From Varroa destructor (Eukaryota > Arthropoda > Arachnida > Mesostigmata > Varroidae): a DNA stretch of 64,000 nucleotides. The notes beneath the pieces were generated by a model. It did no database searches and was not told the origin of the DNA. It worked only from the letters and a program-made list of their open reading frames with translations. This document shows positions 49,204 to 62,129 of this stretch, in pieces. A program made the translations under genes and the position numbers. The stretch's first letter is position 1; each line of letters opens with the position of its first letter. Location: contig NW_019211455.1 of assembly GCF_002443255.2 (NCBI RefSeq), positions 39,847,449-39,911,448 of the forward strand, read 5' to 3'.

Positions 49204-52200
49204 GTAAGGGCCGGCTATGTTGGTGTGTACGGGCGCAACTGCACAGTGTGTTTACTATGAGGTTATGTATTGTTTAAGCGATGTTTTTCTTGTGTATCAC
49301 GTGCTTGCGCGATCGATGAGACGGCACTACCGTTTATCATTATCTAGACACTTTTCTTTTTGTCGTCAATGGATAACTTTATTTCGACCAGACGCGTTAA
49401 TCCTTATCTCTTCAACACGGTCTTTGTTTTATCGACGTCGCTTTTACTGACGCGTCACCTACTTGCCTTTAAATCGCAGCTGGTTAAACAAGCAAAATGT
49501 GCTTACTTATTCAGGTCACTTCTATGCACAGTTTACGTTGAGTAAGCTGTGTCCCGTGTGTGGAAAACACCGATTATCCCCAAGAAAAGCCTCAATGAAA
49601 TGTTGTGATTTTACCAGCAGCACCACCATTACCAATTCTCGATGCAGTTTAACGGAACCCCGGACATTTTATGGTTTTGTGACTGAGTGAAACGATGAAT
49701 ACATGGACGAGAGTATCGTGTATGTTACGTGCAGATGTTACATGCGCGACAAGAATCTATACGCCACCCGTACAGTGTATATATCGAATATGGTAATGCG
49801 GAATCATTAACAGAATTCGGCCGGTTCTTATTTCTTTTTACTATGGCGCAGCTAGCATGTAAGTGAAACATGGATACTGGCACATTAAAAATAGTCGTTG
49901 TAAAGCCAGCCGATGCTTTACATATACATCCACCTAAATTGATTCATTGTAGCACTCATCACATAGCAAACAAAAGCTGCAAATCGTTGAGGACGCGGTT
50001 ATATAGATTGCCATCATTGTCAAGACGCTTCTACTTGGACATGAGATTAGCTAAAAGAAACGTCAGACCACCTATTTTGGTATATTACGTGCGCCTAGAG
50101 AACTGGATTATAGGTTGGTGTGCGTTGGGGATGAAGAAACCTACCGAAAGCTGGCACAGTAGTAGGTACTTTATGGATCCTGAACTAAAATTATGTAATG
50201 TTATTCATTGGATGTTTTTGCAACGGCAAGGTCTTCGGGTATCCAAACAATGTCCTACATATGACAAGCTAAAATCATGTTGTCACTATCTGAGGTTATA
50301 CAGTTTTTGTTGTTTGTTTATTAATAGAGGTATATCGGTAGTGACGCTTGTGGTCTTCCTGGTGATTTTCTGAGAAACTCCAATATTATTGGGCGCGCAA
50401 GATATATTCAAACCTGCTTGAAGACGCAAAATCCCCCAAAAAATATAGCTATCCACATATGCTTCTCGAGCCGTGCTATCCCTTAGTCTAGTTCAACGAA
50501 GAACCTAATTCTGCGATATTTTAATTCATTCTTCTCGGCTGCTGTTTCTGTTCGACCTACATGCGACCACCTAAAACCAAATGCCGTAAGGAAGAATGCA
50601 CAGAAAAGCCCATTCCGAACTGAGTTTGCTCTTTGAAATCGAGGGAGGTCGTCCGTTGTACGATGCTCACAGGACCCAGCCTGTGCGGGCGACGCATCAG
50701 TTCAAATGCCAGGTGCCTTTGCAATCTATTGGGTGAGTAAGCTTCGCTTGTAGGGTAGCTATTCGACAAGGCTGAAAACCCCAGCAGGCGCTATGAGCCA
50801 TCAACATCACCCGCCGTTCACCTTAACAGCTTGTCTGCGGGATACCGAAGTATTGTTGGCTGGAGATTGCTGAAGGTGGTATCAACCAAATATCTTAAGT
50901 CTAAATCTTTTTTGCTGGATCAAAACCGATCAGCACTTAGTGATCAGTGTTTGATGCGCCTAGATCCTATGCAGCTACGGTACACAGAGTACGTTCTGTG
51001 AGTACGTTTGGATTGCACAGTCCTAGCAAGGAGCTTAACGAAATGTCTTGTTGATTACTTCGATGTTCAGAGGATTTCGTTTGTGGATTACTGAAAGTAC
51101 AGCAGTTTAACCAAAGGAAATTGTACTCCACTAAATCATAAATATAGTCATGCGATTCAGTTATCTTCCTTGCAGAAGCAGTCTACTCGAGGCAACTCAG
51201 CTTTACATTAATGTCGTTGTGAACACATCATCGGCACGACTACCATTAATACGCCCAGAAAATATACAGGAAATTTTATATTTTTCGATACGTTCCTAAT
51301 ATGCGTTTATAATACTTAACCGATTTAATCGACCTTAATTATTCCTCTGTTCTGAGCTTAAATAGAAAAAGGCTTCATTTTTCTTTGTAGGTCTGCTGCG
51401 GACACGATATGCTTTTAAGTTCTCTCTATTATCTTCCCTAATGTGATTCGTCACCGAGTGCATATACCTTCAGCGGCTTATATTCACGAGATCCTTTGCG
51501 AATGGTTACTCTAGTATCAAAGTGTATAATTATTATGTAATATTTCTACTGACAGTTGCTGTCTATCTTCGTGTTCTTCTTATGATACTGCAAATGCAAG
51601 GCATCATGCGTAAAAGATGTATTTAGTTCCCGCTACCTTTCTACCAGGTATTGGACGTCGTCACAGTTATCAACTCGCTAAGCTAAATGCATTGATTGTT
51701 TATTGTCGTCATCATTTAAGCTGTTGTATCTTACTCTCCTCAAGTGCACGCTTAAAAGTTGATTTTGAAATATGAAGCATTGTCTTTGCACGATAATTTA
51801 TATAGTTACTATGCAACTAAAGCGAACTATAGATAGGCTTATAGTAACTTCGTACGTCTGAAAATACTTGAAACCACAGAGCCTACCTGCCTAGGAAAGA
51901 GTTATGGGAAGGAGAAGAAAACAAATCTCTTTATTTGATGCTAGTGCTGTTAGTGTATTGAAACTAAAATAAGGTGATCGTTGTAGAGGTAAAAGGCTAC
52001 GTAACACAAGTGGCACCGATGTAGCACACTCTGACTGACAGAGGCTGCAGAGGGTCCAATATCATATAGAGTTGATTATGACAATTCGAACGACGGATCT
52101 GAGAGCTCGAATTCTGCGAAAACAACGAGTTGAGACGGGATTCTTAGTTATTTAACTCAAGTTGACATATAATACAATGTACACCATCACAAGTTAAATA

Positions 52201-52379
52201 CGATGCTTAATGAATGGCAAAATGGCTATTCTATACGGTGTGTGTGAAACATTGTCAGAGATTTGAGCGGGTTGCAAATTTTGAGCGACAAATTGCTGCG
52301 TTGTTATTTATCGATCGCTGAAGATGACATACGCCGGTTAACTTAACATGGCGGATGTTTGATGTTCTGTTTTACTCAG
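49204..52379. other. Intergenic or intronic DNA
   Basis: The ORF at 49870-50373 (plus, 167 codons) is the longest in the window but its first codon positions show no purine excess (about 51 percent) and no domain is recognisable, so it is probably accidental. Nothing else is supported. Confidence 0.35.
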
Positions 52380-52571
52380 ATTACCTCTTTGGCGAGTGGC
52401 GATTGTAATGCAGCCGAAATTGATGGTGGTTCCTTTATTTTGGCAACAGTTTTGCGTCTTTTTAAAACCTACGATGGTCTTGATCTAAATCATCGAGCAC
52501 CCTACTGTGACCTTGAGCATACTGCCATTGATATACATAACAATAATAAACCCATATGTAATAACCCATAA
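52380..52571 (+). CDS. Coding-like exon candidate, unrecognised
   Basis: A good acceptor (TTCTGTTTTACTCAG, ending 52379) opens a phase-0 frame of 63 codons to a TAA at 52569-52571. Codon structure is strongly RNY: about 63 percent purine first, about 73 percent pyrimidine third, with 31 percent of codons starting in G. The segment contains a FILATVLRLFKTYDGLDLNH stretch. The phase fits the upstream signal-peptide exon (43564-43647, also phase 0), so the two could be joined across an 8.7-kb intron; this is inference only. Alternatively the ATG at 52359, in the same frame, gives a 70-codon ORF without splicing. A weak internal donor (AT|GTAATA near 52558) could let the exon continue elsewhere. 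Family unknown. Confidence 0.3.
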   Translation: MTSLASGDCNAAEIDGGSFILATVLRLFKTYDGLDLNHRAPYCDLEHTAIDIHNNNKPICNNP

Positions 52572-55396
52572 TTAAAAGCATATGCTGCTACTAATCGTGC
52601 CTACACATTATTGCTAACATCATTTTTCTTCTCTCGTCTTGAGTAACTTTGAGGATCCATCGAAGCGAAGCGATTGCGAGTCCCTAGAATCAACCAGAAT
52701 CAACCTGCCTAGATCACCACGTCATTGCGGTAGACAATTGAACCCATGGACTACATTACTGAAAATTTCATTCGATTGCCAGCCGCTATTTCTAGTTAGC
52801 CGTTCATGGGAGTCCCCTTTGTCCTTCCGTGATGTCCTGGTCACGTTGCTATAGCCGGTACGGTTCAGAGATTCAGGGGGAGAGAGAGAGAGAGAGAGAA
52901 GGCATCAAATGCCTTCCTGGGCATGCCAAGACGCTACAAGCTCCGGGTAAGGTGACTAGTCAATAGAGTCTGGGGACAGTAGAGGCGAATGTATATCTTT
53001 GTAAGATACCAAGCCTGAAAATTGCTCACAACATTGCACACGAAACTAGATTAGGTTCGTTTGCCCCCAGCCGATTTAAATGACTCTAACTGACCACTGA
53101 TAGCAACTTTTTAGTTCGCCTAATCGTGTAGCTTCGCCCATCCATTTATCCGTACTTCAATGTGTCCGTCAATTGTGATGAATGCCCCTATGCGCGTCCG
53201 ACTGGGTAGGGGTATTTTTGTACCTCAAAACCGATGGATTCTGGTGACGTACACCCGAACTAATATAGTAGGATGGTGAGCCTATAGTGACAAAAGCGCC
53301 AGATGTAAGAAAGAAGGACGGACGTGCTTGCTACCTGGCTTCTATGCCTATACCCTTCCATCTGGTGTTTCATCAAGCAGCGTAGTATGAAAATGGGGTT
53401 AGGGAACGAAACCATTCGCTAGTAAAAACGACGAGTTGTGATGGAATTGAGATAGCGGCTGCAAAGGTCTCCACCTTTAACTCTCAGCAACTTCTTCGCT
53501 CTATTGCGTTTCATCTGAATATCTAATAATATTCTATTACCATCCTATTTCATAAGCAACAGTATAGTCAACGAAGGTAACACCGAAGACCACTCCATCT
53601 ACTTGTCATAACAAATAACGAGTTCATTTTTGGGCTAAAGATATCCTTTTGCGCTGCTATCGCTGCTACGGCCGCCATTGCTTTAACTCCAATTATTCTG
53701 TTGTATTCGTCTATCTATTGTTAGTCAAATCCGTGGTGGGGTTATGTTCCGGAGCATTGTTTATGCTTGTTCCGCCTATTACGGCGATGAATCGACCTTT
53801 CTTTATACTTCCCTCAAGAAATTCCCTTAGCAGTCATTTATCGTTTGCCGATGTAGAGACGTGTGGAGCGAGCTTGTCACTTCAACAGGGCAACAAGGGC
53901 GAATCTGATCTAGTGAAGGCCTAGCAGAGAGCGAGCGCGCGTTGAACGGTGCAGTTACCTCAGACGAAACAAGAGGATAAACTGGACTTACCTATGCTCA
54001 GTCTATTATTACCGGTGCAATGATGTAGTGGGAGCCATGTAAACCTGTGAGCATTAGGATATGTTTGTGAATCTTTACAACGACAGGGATCACCATTGAG
54101 GGAGTATAGCAGTGGAATATTTGCTGCTGTTGGGAAATTTCGGAGCGAAACCTGGTAAACGCACAAAGAGTAGGACTATACGTATGCGTATATAGATGAA
54201 TATGTGGATAATAAAAGTGTTTATTCTATACATAACATAACATTTACACTGCCTATAATAATATATATGTAACCGCCGTATATAACAGAGGGCTAATAAT
54301 AAAAGTAGGGTAGGTAGAGAGGGGCCACAACCTGGCTCAATCGATATATATTTATTGTACACAGGTACCTAAATTGCACCATTAAACTCAGTCATTTTTA
54401 TATGATTGTTCGGCCCGTGTTTCTCGTAAGTGCGTACGATACTGCCATGACTTAGTTTTAAATAGATAGGTCTGCTAGACGCTTCACAATTTCTAAAACT
54501 AGAATAAGTAGGTAAATAGGGCCTGTCTGAAGAGGCCTCTATGAGAGGCGACTTTTAGGTATGTAAATGTTGTTATCTCTATTTAGTTTGCTTGTCGATC
54601 GATCCAGTACCACCAGCAATAACATCTAATAATAATAGCTAATAATCAGACACGAAGTCTGATATATATATGGTATAAAAGGAATTTAGGTTTCATACTT
54701 TGCGTGCGAGATACTGCCTGAAAGGCAAAGTAAGCAGCGTATGTGCAGTATGACCTGTTGGTCGATGAAAGGGCCGCAGTGCTTGTAGCGGCAGGTGTTT
54801 TATTCGTCATGCTATCCAATGATACCGTACTGCCATTGTCCTGGTTTTATAGGTTTATATCTACGATGTATTCACCGTTTACCATGTAGGGTCTAGAAAC
54901 TCCTTTAGAAAAGAGGGCCTGTGAGGTTTGACTTGATTGACTGTTACTGGTTGATAATAATTACTTTGGACTTAATAAAGCTAAATTATATTAGTTCCTA
55001 CCATAGTATAAATATTTAACGATAATAAATAACGCGGGAGTGTAATTGTGTCTGTTAAATATATATGTGAGCTTGAAATGCGCTGCACGATCATAATCAA
55101 ACTAGTAACACCGTAAATAACAATACTTACGTTCAAGAACTACTGGCTGACATTTGTTTACAGCGCCGAATTGGAGTTATCCTGTCTGAATTGATTTCTT
55201 CGTTTTACCACTGCGAAACAACAAAAATCTAATGTTACATTTTGCCTTAATATTTCATTCCATTACGAGTAAAACTAAGCCAAGGATTAACTTAATTACA
55301 CAATCATACATCATCTTTTTTATTTCTATGTGTCCAACAATCTGAGCAGAAAAACTGAAAACAATCTTCTTGTTTGTTACGTTCAGCTCACGCTGT
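52572..55396. other. Intergenic or intronic DNA
   Basis: Holds an (AG)n tract at about 52880-52899. The ORFs at 52639-52854 and 53649-53924 (plus) and 54090-54362 (minus) have no supporting features that I can see. Confidence 0.35.
52880..52899 (+). repeat. (AG)n microsatellite
   Basis: About ten AG units preceded by a G run. Confidence 0.9.
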
Positions 55397-55453
55397 AGAA
55401 AACACCTATGCCGCTTTATTAAGCGGCATAGGTGTTTTCTCCTTTTTTTTTTT
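55397..55453. other. Perfect 20-bp inverted repeat with TATT loop and trailing T11 run
   Basis: The arm at 55397-55416 (AGAAAACACCTATGCCGCTT) is the exact reverse complement of the arm at 55421-55440; four bases (TATT) separate them. Two C residues and eleven T residues follow (55443-55453). In RNA the stem would be very stable. The form matches a bacterial intrinsic terminator or a pol III-like stop, but no adjacent gene explains it. Confidence 0.85.
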
Positions 55454-58400
55454 ACCATTATTACTTTTTAATCAGAGCATGCGTCGACGTGCTATGATTA
55501 AAGAGTAAATAGTTCTTAACCCTCTAGGTCGTAAGACCTTAAGGCAAAAACAACAATGCGTCATCGGACCATATTGAAACAGGGATAAGGCGGCAAAGGC
55601 CCAGAGAGACGCAAGTCCATGAACAGTTAGCTTAACCTTGGCATGAAAGTCCGCAAGACTACTCCAGTTATTTCTACCGCCAGCTCTTGACGCATCGATA
55701 TACACACACATATACACCGACCCCTCATATACCCGCACATACATATATTGAGACACAATTGTGGCATCTCACTGGCTCACACAGAGAGCTCAATCTACTT
55801 CTGCGCTCCGCTTTGATTCTCCGCAGCAGGGCTTCCCTAGCTACTGTTACTATACCGCTGGAGCCGTGTAGCTCACGATAACTTTAGGCCGGGAGAGAGT
55901 CAATAGGCTCACACAATTCCTGTCTGCCATCCCGCTAGTTCTCATGCCCTAAAGATCGTTTCGTTTAGGAGCTAGGTGGGCCGTCGTAACGAAGTATGTT
56001 CTGCTCCCGTCGGTCGAGTGTGATCGAATGTCCCATCGTTTCGACACTATGGCTGAATGAATATTGGTATCGCTAGCAAGCATCATTGGAGGGACAGTCC
56101 AACGACAGCGCCCCTTGCGCTTTTTGCTGTACCCCTTGTTATCGGTGACTTCATTCTGTTACAGCAAAAGTACTCGAGCTACGTCCTACAATACTGTTTC
56201 TATTGCTATAGTTACTGGAATATTATTTGCTAAAACCTTGCAATGCGTAAAATGCAACACTGTGTAAAATGTCGAAGAAAGAAAGTAACGCGCCTGGAAA
56301 CTGAAACTGACTTTGACAAACTTCGCTTATATATAGATATGCCAAAGTTTCTGAGTTGTTACTACTCCATTTTATTTGTAGACCGATTGATTAAGCATGT
56401 TGATACAGGCCGTATTCACAAGTTGTTGCTGGTCATGCAATTTCGGCCGTTTCCCTCCGTCGTGTTCAGCTACACTTAAATTCATAGTTGATAAAGCCAC
56501 GGTATAAGTATCCGTTTGTCGGTCTGTCACGTGTGAAACGCGTAGTTCTCTCTCTAGTATTCTGTTGTATTTGATACATTGAGTTGGCCTCTTGACATGG
56601 GACATAACTTCGCCGTTACAAAGGAACGGAGGAAAAACACAGCGGTGATCAAACCAGTGCTTTAGTTTCCTGTTCTCTCACGAGAGATGTGTTTGATCTG
56701 TGTTTAACGAAGGCGCTCCCCTGGCTAGCCAACGAATATATATGCAGGTCAGTAGGTTGTCGCCGCATAAGGCAGGTCTGGTTTTTCTCAGCTCACAGAG
56801 TGGCTTATTGTATCGATTGGGTATTAACTGGCATAAACTTGGCATAGCGGAAACTTCCATGAGTTTAGCTAGAAGCTAGCTGATTTATAATTGTAATCAA
56901 TCAAGTTTATTATTCATTCACAGGATGTAATTTGTGTGGATGAACATAGCCGGAGAGGCATCATTGTATCAGATAACGACTAATATAACCAGTAATACCA
57001 ATTGCGAACTAAAGTCAGTTAGCAAAAACATCTACTTTGAGCTGAGCAAACTTTTTTTTTTGAAAAATGGTTTAGACCACGCGTACTAATATTAACACAG
57101 CGTTTGGAGCTACGGTGTTCCATGTGTCAGTCGGACTCAGAGCCCTTGTTAGCAGTTCGCATTCATTCAGCCGATGTGAACGAACGGTAAACTAGGATAT
57201 AGGTAACGAACACGCACTTTGTCGAGTAATTCTGGAAGAGTTGCGACAAAGAACGAAAAAGAAGTTGTGATCACTATAGTATTACTCGTGAGGTCAGTTC
57301 CTTCGCTTTTGTAACGAGTGCCTTCTTTAAATCGGAGAAGTGGAAGTAAAATTGTTTCACCGATAGTTGAAGGATCTTCTGCAACTTCTGCTGTCAAGAA
57401 GTTATCGATCAGTGTTATGTGTCGGTATGTCCTATAAACTTCATTTGAGAACCTTTTGACGATCGTGAGGGCCAGTGGGAACATCTGCCGAGTCGAACGA
57501 GCGAAACAGTTGTTGCGAATGAGCAACTTCTGGATGTGAGTTGGGTCTGCGTATGTGTGGGTTCATCATTGCGTAAAGCTTGTACTTGGTTTCTAGGAAA
57601 GTATTATAACATAATATGCAATTGGTATTTTCTGGATGTTGAAGCATTCAAGTAATTTCTTAATTAAAAAAACTGTTTATTTTCCTTTTATTGAACATTT
57701 GATGGCGCCGCTGTTTAATCCATATATGACACAAGAATCCCAACATAATGATGATCTTTATACTACCGCTCTAAGTGTGTTGAATTAAAATTTTCGCAGC
57801 GATTGAGGGCTAAATTATACTCGGGTATACGAACTATTCGTTTATACTGGCAACAACCGTGTCTGTGATAACGTAATTGAACAAACAAGATTTAATAGAA
57901 GATAGTTTAGTGTCTCTCTATTGAGCTATTTTATCGAAAAAAATGCGCAAAAAAGGCACGAGGTCGGTGCAGGAAGACTGTCAAAAACAATATAGTAGAA
58001 ATTAATACCTCCATTGGAAAGCAAAATTACGCCCTCGCAAGTCCGGTTTAGCAGTTCCACTCTATAAGCTGCGTCTTTTTTGTTGTTTGCCGACCCTCAG
58101 CTAGTTGTATGATGCATTTCATATCATATTCTTCCGAACAATGCTTGGTTGTGCTCTGTGTCTTCCGTTAACTAGCTCATGCCGATATGCCGACTGTATC
58201 GTATCGATTGCTTCTACGAATATCCAGTCTGCTAATAGAGCTGCTGGAATGATGCAAGACCCATGAAAAAAGTAGGAAGAAGCGACAGAAAGGGAAAGAG
58301 AGAGAGGGAGAGCAATAGAGGACTACAGCGTAGTAAAATCTAGAAGGGCAAATTCTAGACAGCTGCATAGGCAAAAAACGAAGATCAGTACCTCACTGGT

Positions 58401-61273
58401 GCTTGTTCACTCGAAGCGGATTGAATTCTGTTTTGATTGCGATTAGTTTGTTGCAAAAGAGGTTTCTATCTGATGAACAGGTGAGCCCCTTGCATGCGTA
58501 CAACGAATCCAGTCACTGTTCGGTAAGAAGTATGCTATTGATCGACGTGATATCAAAGATTTGGGTTAAAATATAATAGTGCAAATTACAAATGAATTGC
58601 CCAAGTCTGCGGTAGCGTTTTTACTAATGTTGGGAATGAATGTTCACCGAATGTGTATCACTGAATGTTAGATAATTTAGGTACACATTCGACACATTTA
58701 CCGGGGCAGTGCATCGCTATACAAGCGCCGACAATAAAGCACGTTCCGAATGGATCTCGAAGTAGTGGTATCACTACCTGTGGCTACGCGAAATCCTACA
58801 TCTACATGAGCCGTGCACTTCTGGATTGGACGAAGGAAGCGGAACTAATGGATAGCGGGATTTTATCAAGCGGCCGCGTACGAAACGAACTTCTGGAAAG
58901 GGATATATATGACGCATCGTAGAAATATGACGTAAAAAAGAAGCCAGGCAATAAACATATCCCTACGAAGAAACAGTTGCATCTGACATTGGGCAAGTGT
59001 TCGAATGTTGGAGAGGTTTCAAGTAGCAGCGGCCGAAGACAGATACAGGAAGAAACTTACTAACGAAATGAGAAAGACCACGTTTGCGTACTGTGATTAC
59101 AGCTGACAGATATTCTGCAATTGATCAAAGCAGTGAAAAATCAAAGGTAGCATAGGGAACATGTGTCCGAATCAGTCAGCAGAACGCAACTTTTTTTATT
59201 GAAATGAAGTCTGTAAAAGCATTTAACATTCCCCACTATTTTTATATTCGAAACACATTCTCTGCTGCCATAAATGGCTTGGAAGTTTTCTTGTCAGCTT
59301 TGTACTATATATGGAATTACCAATAGAGCGATAATTTCTTATTCGTTCAACAAACGACTGCAAGGTAAACAAAACTACTGAATGCCTGCGATGTTTTTAG
59401 TCTTTGCGAAACGTTCTATAGACGTTATTGATTGTTGTGCGCCAACCAGATATTTCTTTTTTGCGGGGATTCAAATTTGAAGTTGCAAAATCTCGGCAGA
59501 CAGCCTCAGCAAGCTAGCCTTCTCCCAAGAGGACACTATGGAATTTCCAGGTACATCATGACGGCCAGACCTCGGTTTCGTTGGCCTTAGTGGTTTATTT
59601 AGAACTGTTCGCTTTCGTGATCTTCCACTGAGTCTTTCTATATGTAGTTAGCAAGGTACACGTTTACCGAGATTCTATCAACTGAACTCAGGAATCCGTC
59701 AGAAGCCCGTAAATAAGAATAGGACTTTACATCATGTCAACTTAGTCGAAGGCAGTTCACTTTTAGAAAATTATTCGATGCGAAGAACAAGGCGTTTGTT
59801 CTCTTCTTGCAGAAAGTCACGGAGCCACTAGCTACTTGGAAATTGCGAAGGAGTAGTTACATGGAAAATCCTCCATGCGTCCGCGCACTTTTCCTTCTCT
59901 CCTTTTCTATTTTGCTTATAAAGACGTGATGATGTAACGAATGCATTTATTATATTTCCTTTTAGAAGGCCGTCTCTCCTGTGTTCTCCTGAAAGGCGAT
60001 TCAGGCAAGAAAGTAAATTATTTTGCTTCTTCTGCGTTCAGCTGTGTGAATCGCGGGGACTGTTTTCTCTTCGGAACATGTAATAGCATTCGATGCGATT
60101 CAAAAAAAATCGAACTAATAGGAGATACCGAAGACATTACTTGTGCCTCTGACATTAACTTATTAGGCAGCTCTTCGCGTATTTGTATTATAAATGCAAA
60201 ACGGCGAGTAATAATAAAAAAGAGGCTCTGAATCAAATTCTAATTATTGAAGATTAAACTATTGCTATCACAGCTACTGTACCTATCCTATTTTATGGGA
60301 GATTTTTGATTTTTTTTCCTGTAAAACTTCACATTCGGAAGTATTCGGTACAAGCCGATCATCCGTAAGAGCGGGATATTTATTATATATTTAGTACAAT
60401 ATAACATCTCTAGAATGAATTTCCCAAATGGGTTTTTTTAATATAAGACTGGAAATGGAAAATATAAGACAGACAGATAATTGATGTTTCATTTTGATCA
60501 TAACATATTGCGCGTTATTTTCGAGCCTTGGCGTGGCGTGGAAGGTTTCCGTTGACGTTCCCAAATGGTAAGAAATGTCTGGTTTAAATCTGTAATCTAT
60601 TAATGGCCAAATTGTTGGTTTTTAACTGAGCAGTGTAATGAAGTGGATTGCCGTTATACCGTAATTCCAGCCTTTATATTTACAGTCTGTAATGTGAATA
60701 GATATCATTTTTCTTGTACAGAGAAACGTGCACTTCATAGTGGTTATGCCTATAATGTCTATTTCGTTTCGGCATCTTTAATTGTGAAATTTCTTTACGC
60801 AAGTTCACATTTCGAAATACGATGTAATAGCATACAAAGAAAAATGAAACATAGATATCTGTTTTTCTACACAATATCGGTACGCTGACAACGCTTTTAC
60901 TGGGAAAGTGCCCCTACTACTTGTCCTATTGGCCCCGATCGGGTCGGCTGGAGGACGTGGTTGTTCCTTAGCCGGAAACCTTACCCGGGTATGTTGTCTT
61001 TTCTTTTTTTCTTAATGTTTTCCTGTATCATCCATCAGACGCCGTGATACCGCCCCTTACAATAGACAGTTCGCTATGTATTTTCAGGTGTAGAGTTGCC
61101 ATTGGCCAGGCTTAATCCGTTTTAAACATTGAACATTTACAGATGCACATGTTATTGCTAAATTGTCCGAGGCTCTGCGCAGATATTCGTAGGAAGTGTA
61201 TTGGCAAGGCCGTATAAGTTATGCAAGTGATCGTTACTTCGCCTGTGTATTTTCTGTCGTATTACTCTGTTCA
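55454..61273. other. Intergenic or intronic DNA with uncertain ORFs
   Basis: The ORF at 58665-58922 (plus, 85 codons) has moderate purine-first bias (about 61 percent) but no recognisable domain and a stop directly before its ATG. The ORF at 59941-60231 (plus) contains a Cys-rich stretch with spacing C-x5-C-x5-C-x4-C from about 60043, preceded by an acceptor-like CTGCGTTCAG, but lacks a convincing donor. Neither is called as a gene. Confidence 0.3.
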
Positions 61274-61290
61274 ATATATATATATATATA
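61274..61290. repeat. (AT)n microsatellite
   Basis: Uninterrupted alternating AT. Confidence 0.85.
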
Positions 61291-61550
61291 TCTATATTTT
61301 GCTTTTCATTTTCTGAAATTATAATTTACGACGACTAGCTAATGTGATGTATATCATGTCTGCCTGTTCTACGATAAGTAAGCTAGTTAATATTACCACT
61401 TAAATTCCCATGCCCGATAATACCATTTCGACATGACACTTCGGTTGCGCACCATTGACAATTCACATAGAAAGTCTTATTCAGTCACACGGATCCCGAC
61501 GGTAGCGAGTCTTCACCGAATCCGATCGATTCTACGTACTGAGATTTCAC

Positions 61551-62039
61551 TTAGCCGTCGACAGTCGATATTTCATCAGCAGCCATGCCATTAGCGACAA
61601 TGCTATATGAAATGCTCAACATAAAGCGAGAGATATGCATGTAGAAAAAGAAACTGAAACACGTAACATGACTCGAATATGGCGCCGAGTGATTTCTGGT
61701 GACTAAAATGATGTGAGTCGCTGTCATCATTAATAGTCGTTTTCTTCTTAGGTCATTGGGATCATTTGGGTCTCTAGACATGTGCCCGACCCAGCAAATC
61801 ATTGCGTAGTGCAGCTTCAGGAAACAGGAGATGGTGTGTTCGTTATCGCTCGTCGTGTATAGGCTAATTGCATTGGCCAAGTGCAAAACCTGTCGCAAAC
61901 GCGTCCATAAAGTGAGTGACGACCTGACGTAACTCATGTTACGCGAAGCGACGGTCGGCGAAGAGCGGCTGTTCTTTGAAACAATTCCTGCTTGGTTTGT
62001 ATTGGTTTGAGCGTCACGTGGATCGCCCAATGACGTCAT
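61551..62039 (-). CDS. Uncharacterised 162-codon ORF
   Basis: An uninterrupted minus-strand ORF runs from an ATG at 62039 to a TAA at 61551. Codon composition shows RNY bias: about 58 percent purine first, 44 percent purine second, 59 percent pyrimidine third. The N-terminal third is polar (Ser, Thr, Asn, Arg), the middle is basic (DLRRKRLLMM), and residues about 128-150 are hydrophobic and aromatic (FSFFFYMHISRFMLSISYS). An in-frame TAG directly precedes the ATG, and the -3 base is T, a poor context. The first bases of the ORF coincide with a CRE-type palindrome. No family recognised. In 64 kb one or two ORFs of this length can occur by chance. Confidence 0.25.
   Translation of the reverse strand: MTSLGDPRDAQTNTNQAGIVSKNSRSSPTVASRNMSYVRSSLTLWTRLRQVLHLANAISLYTTSDNEHTISCFLKLHYAMICWVGHMSRDPNDPNDLRRKRLLMMTATHIILVTRNHSAPYSSHVTCFSFFFYMHISRFMLSISYSIVANGMAADEISTVDG
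62015..62038. promoter_or_regulatory. E-box, CCAAT box and CRE cluster
   Basis: Within 24 bases lie CACGTG (62015-62020), CCAAT (62027-62031) and the palindromic TGACGTCA (62031-62038). These are consensus sites for bHLH-Zip, NF-Y and CREB/ATF factors. They sit about 92 bases upstream of the ATG of the plus-strand ORF at 62130, a promoter-like distance. Confidence 0.45.
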
Positions 62040-62129
62040 CTATTTGTCCTTAAAGTCTGGTTCCCGGCATCTCAGACGGGGCGCGCTTTCGAAGCTTTTT
62101 GTTTACGTGTGGGCAATTAACGGATAGAG

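Noticed and set aside
49870..50373. Longest ORF in the window (plus, 167 codons)
   Set aside because: No purine-first bias (about 51 percent), no domain, no splice or promoter context. An ORF of this length is near chance expectation for 64 kb in six frames.
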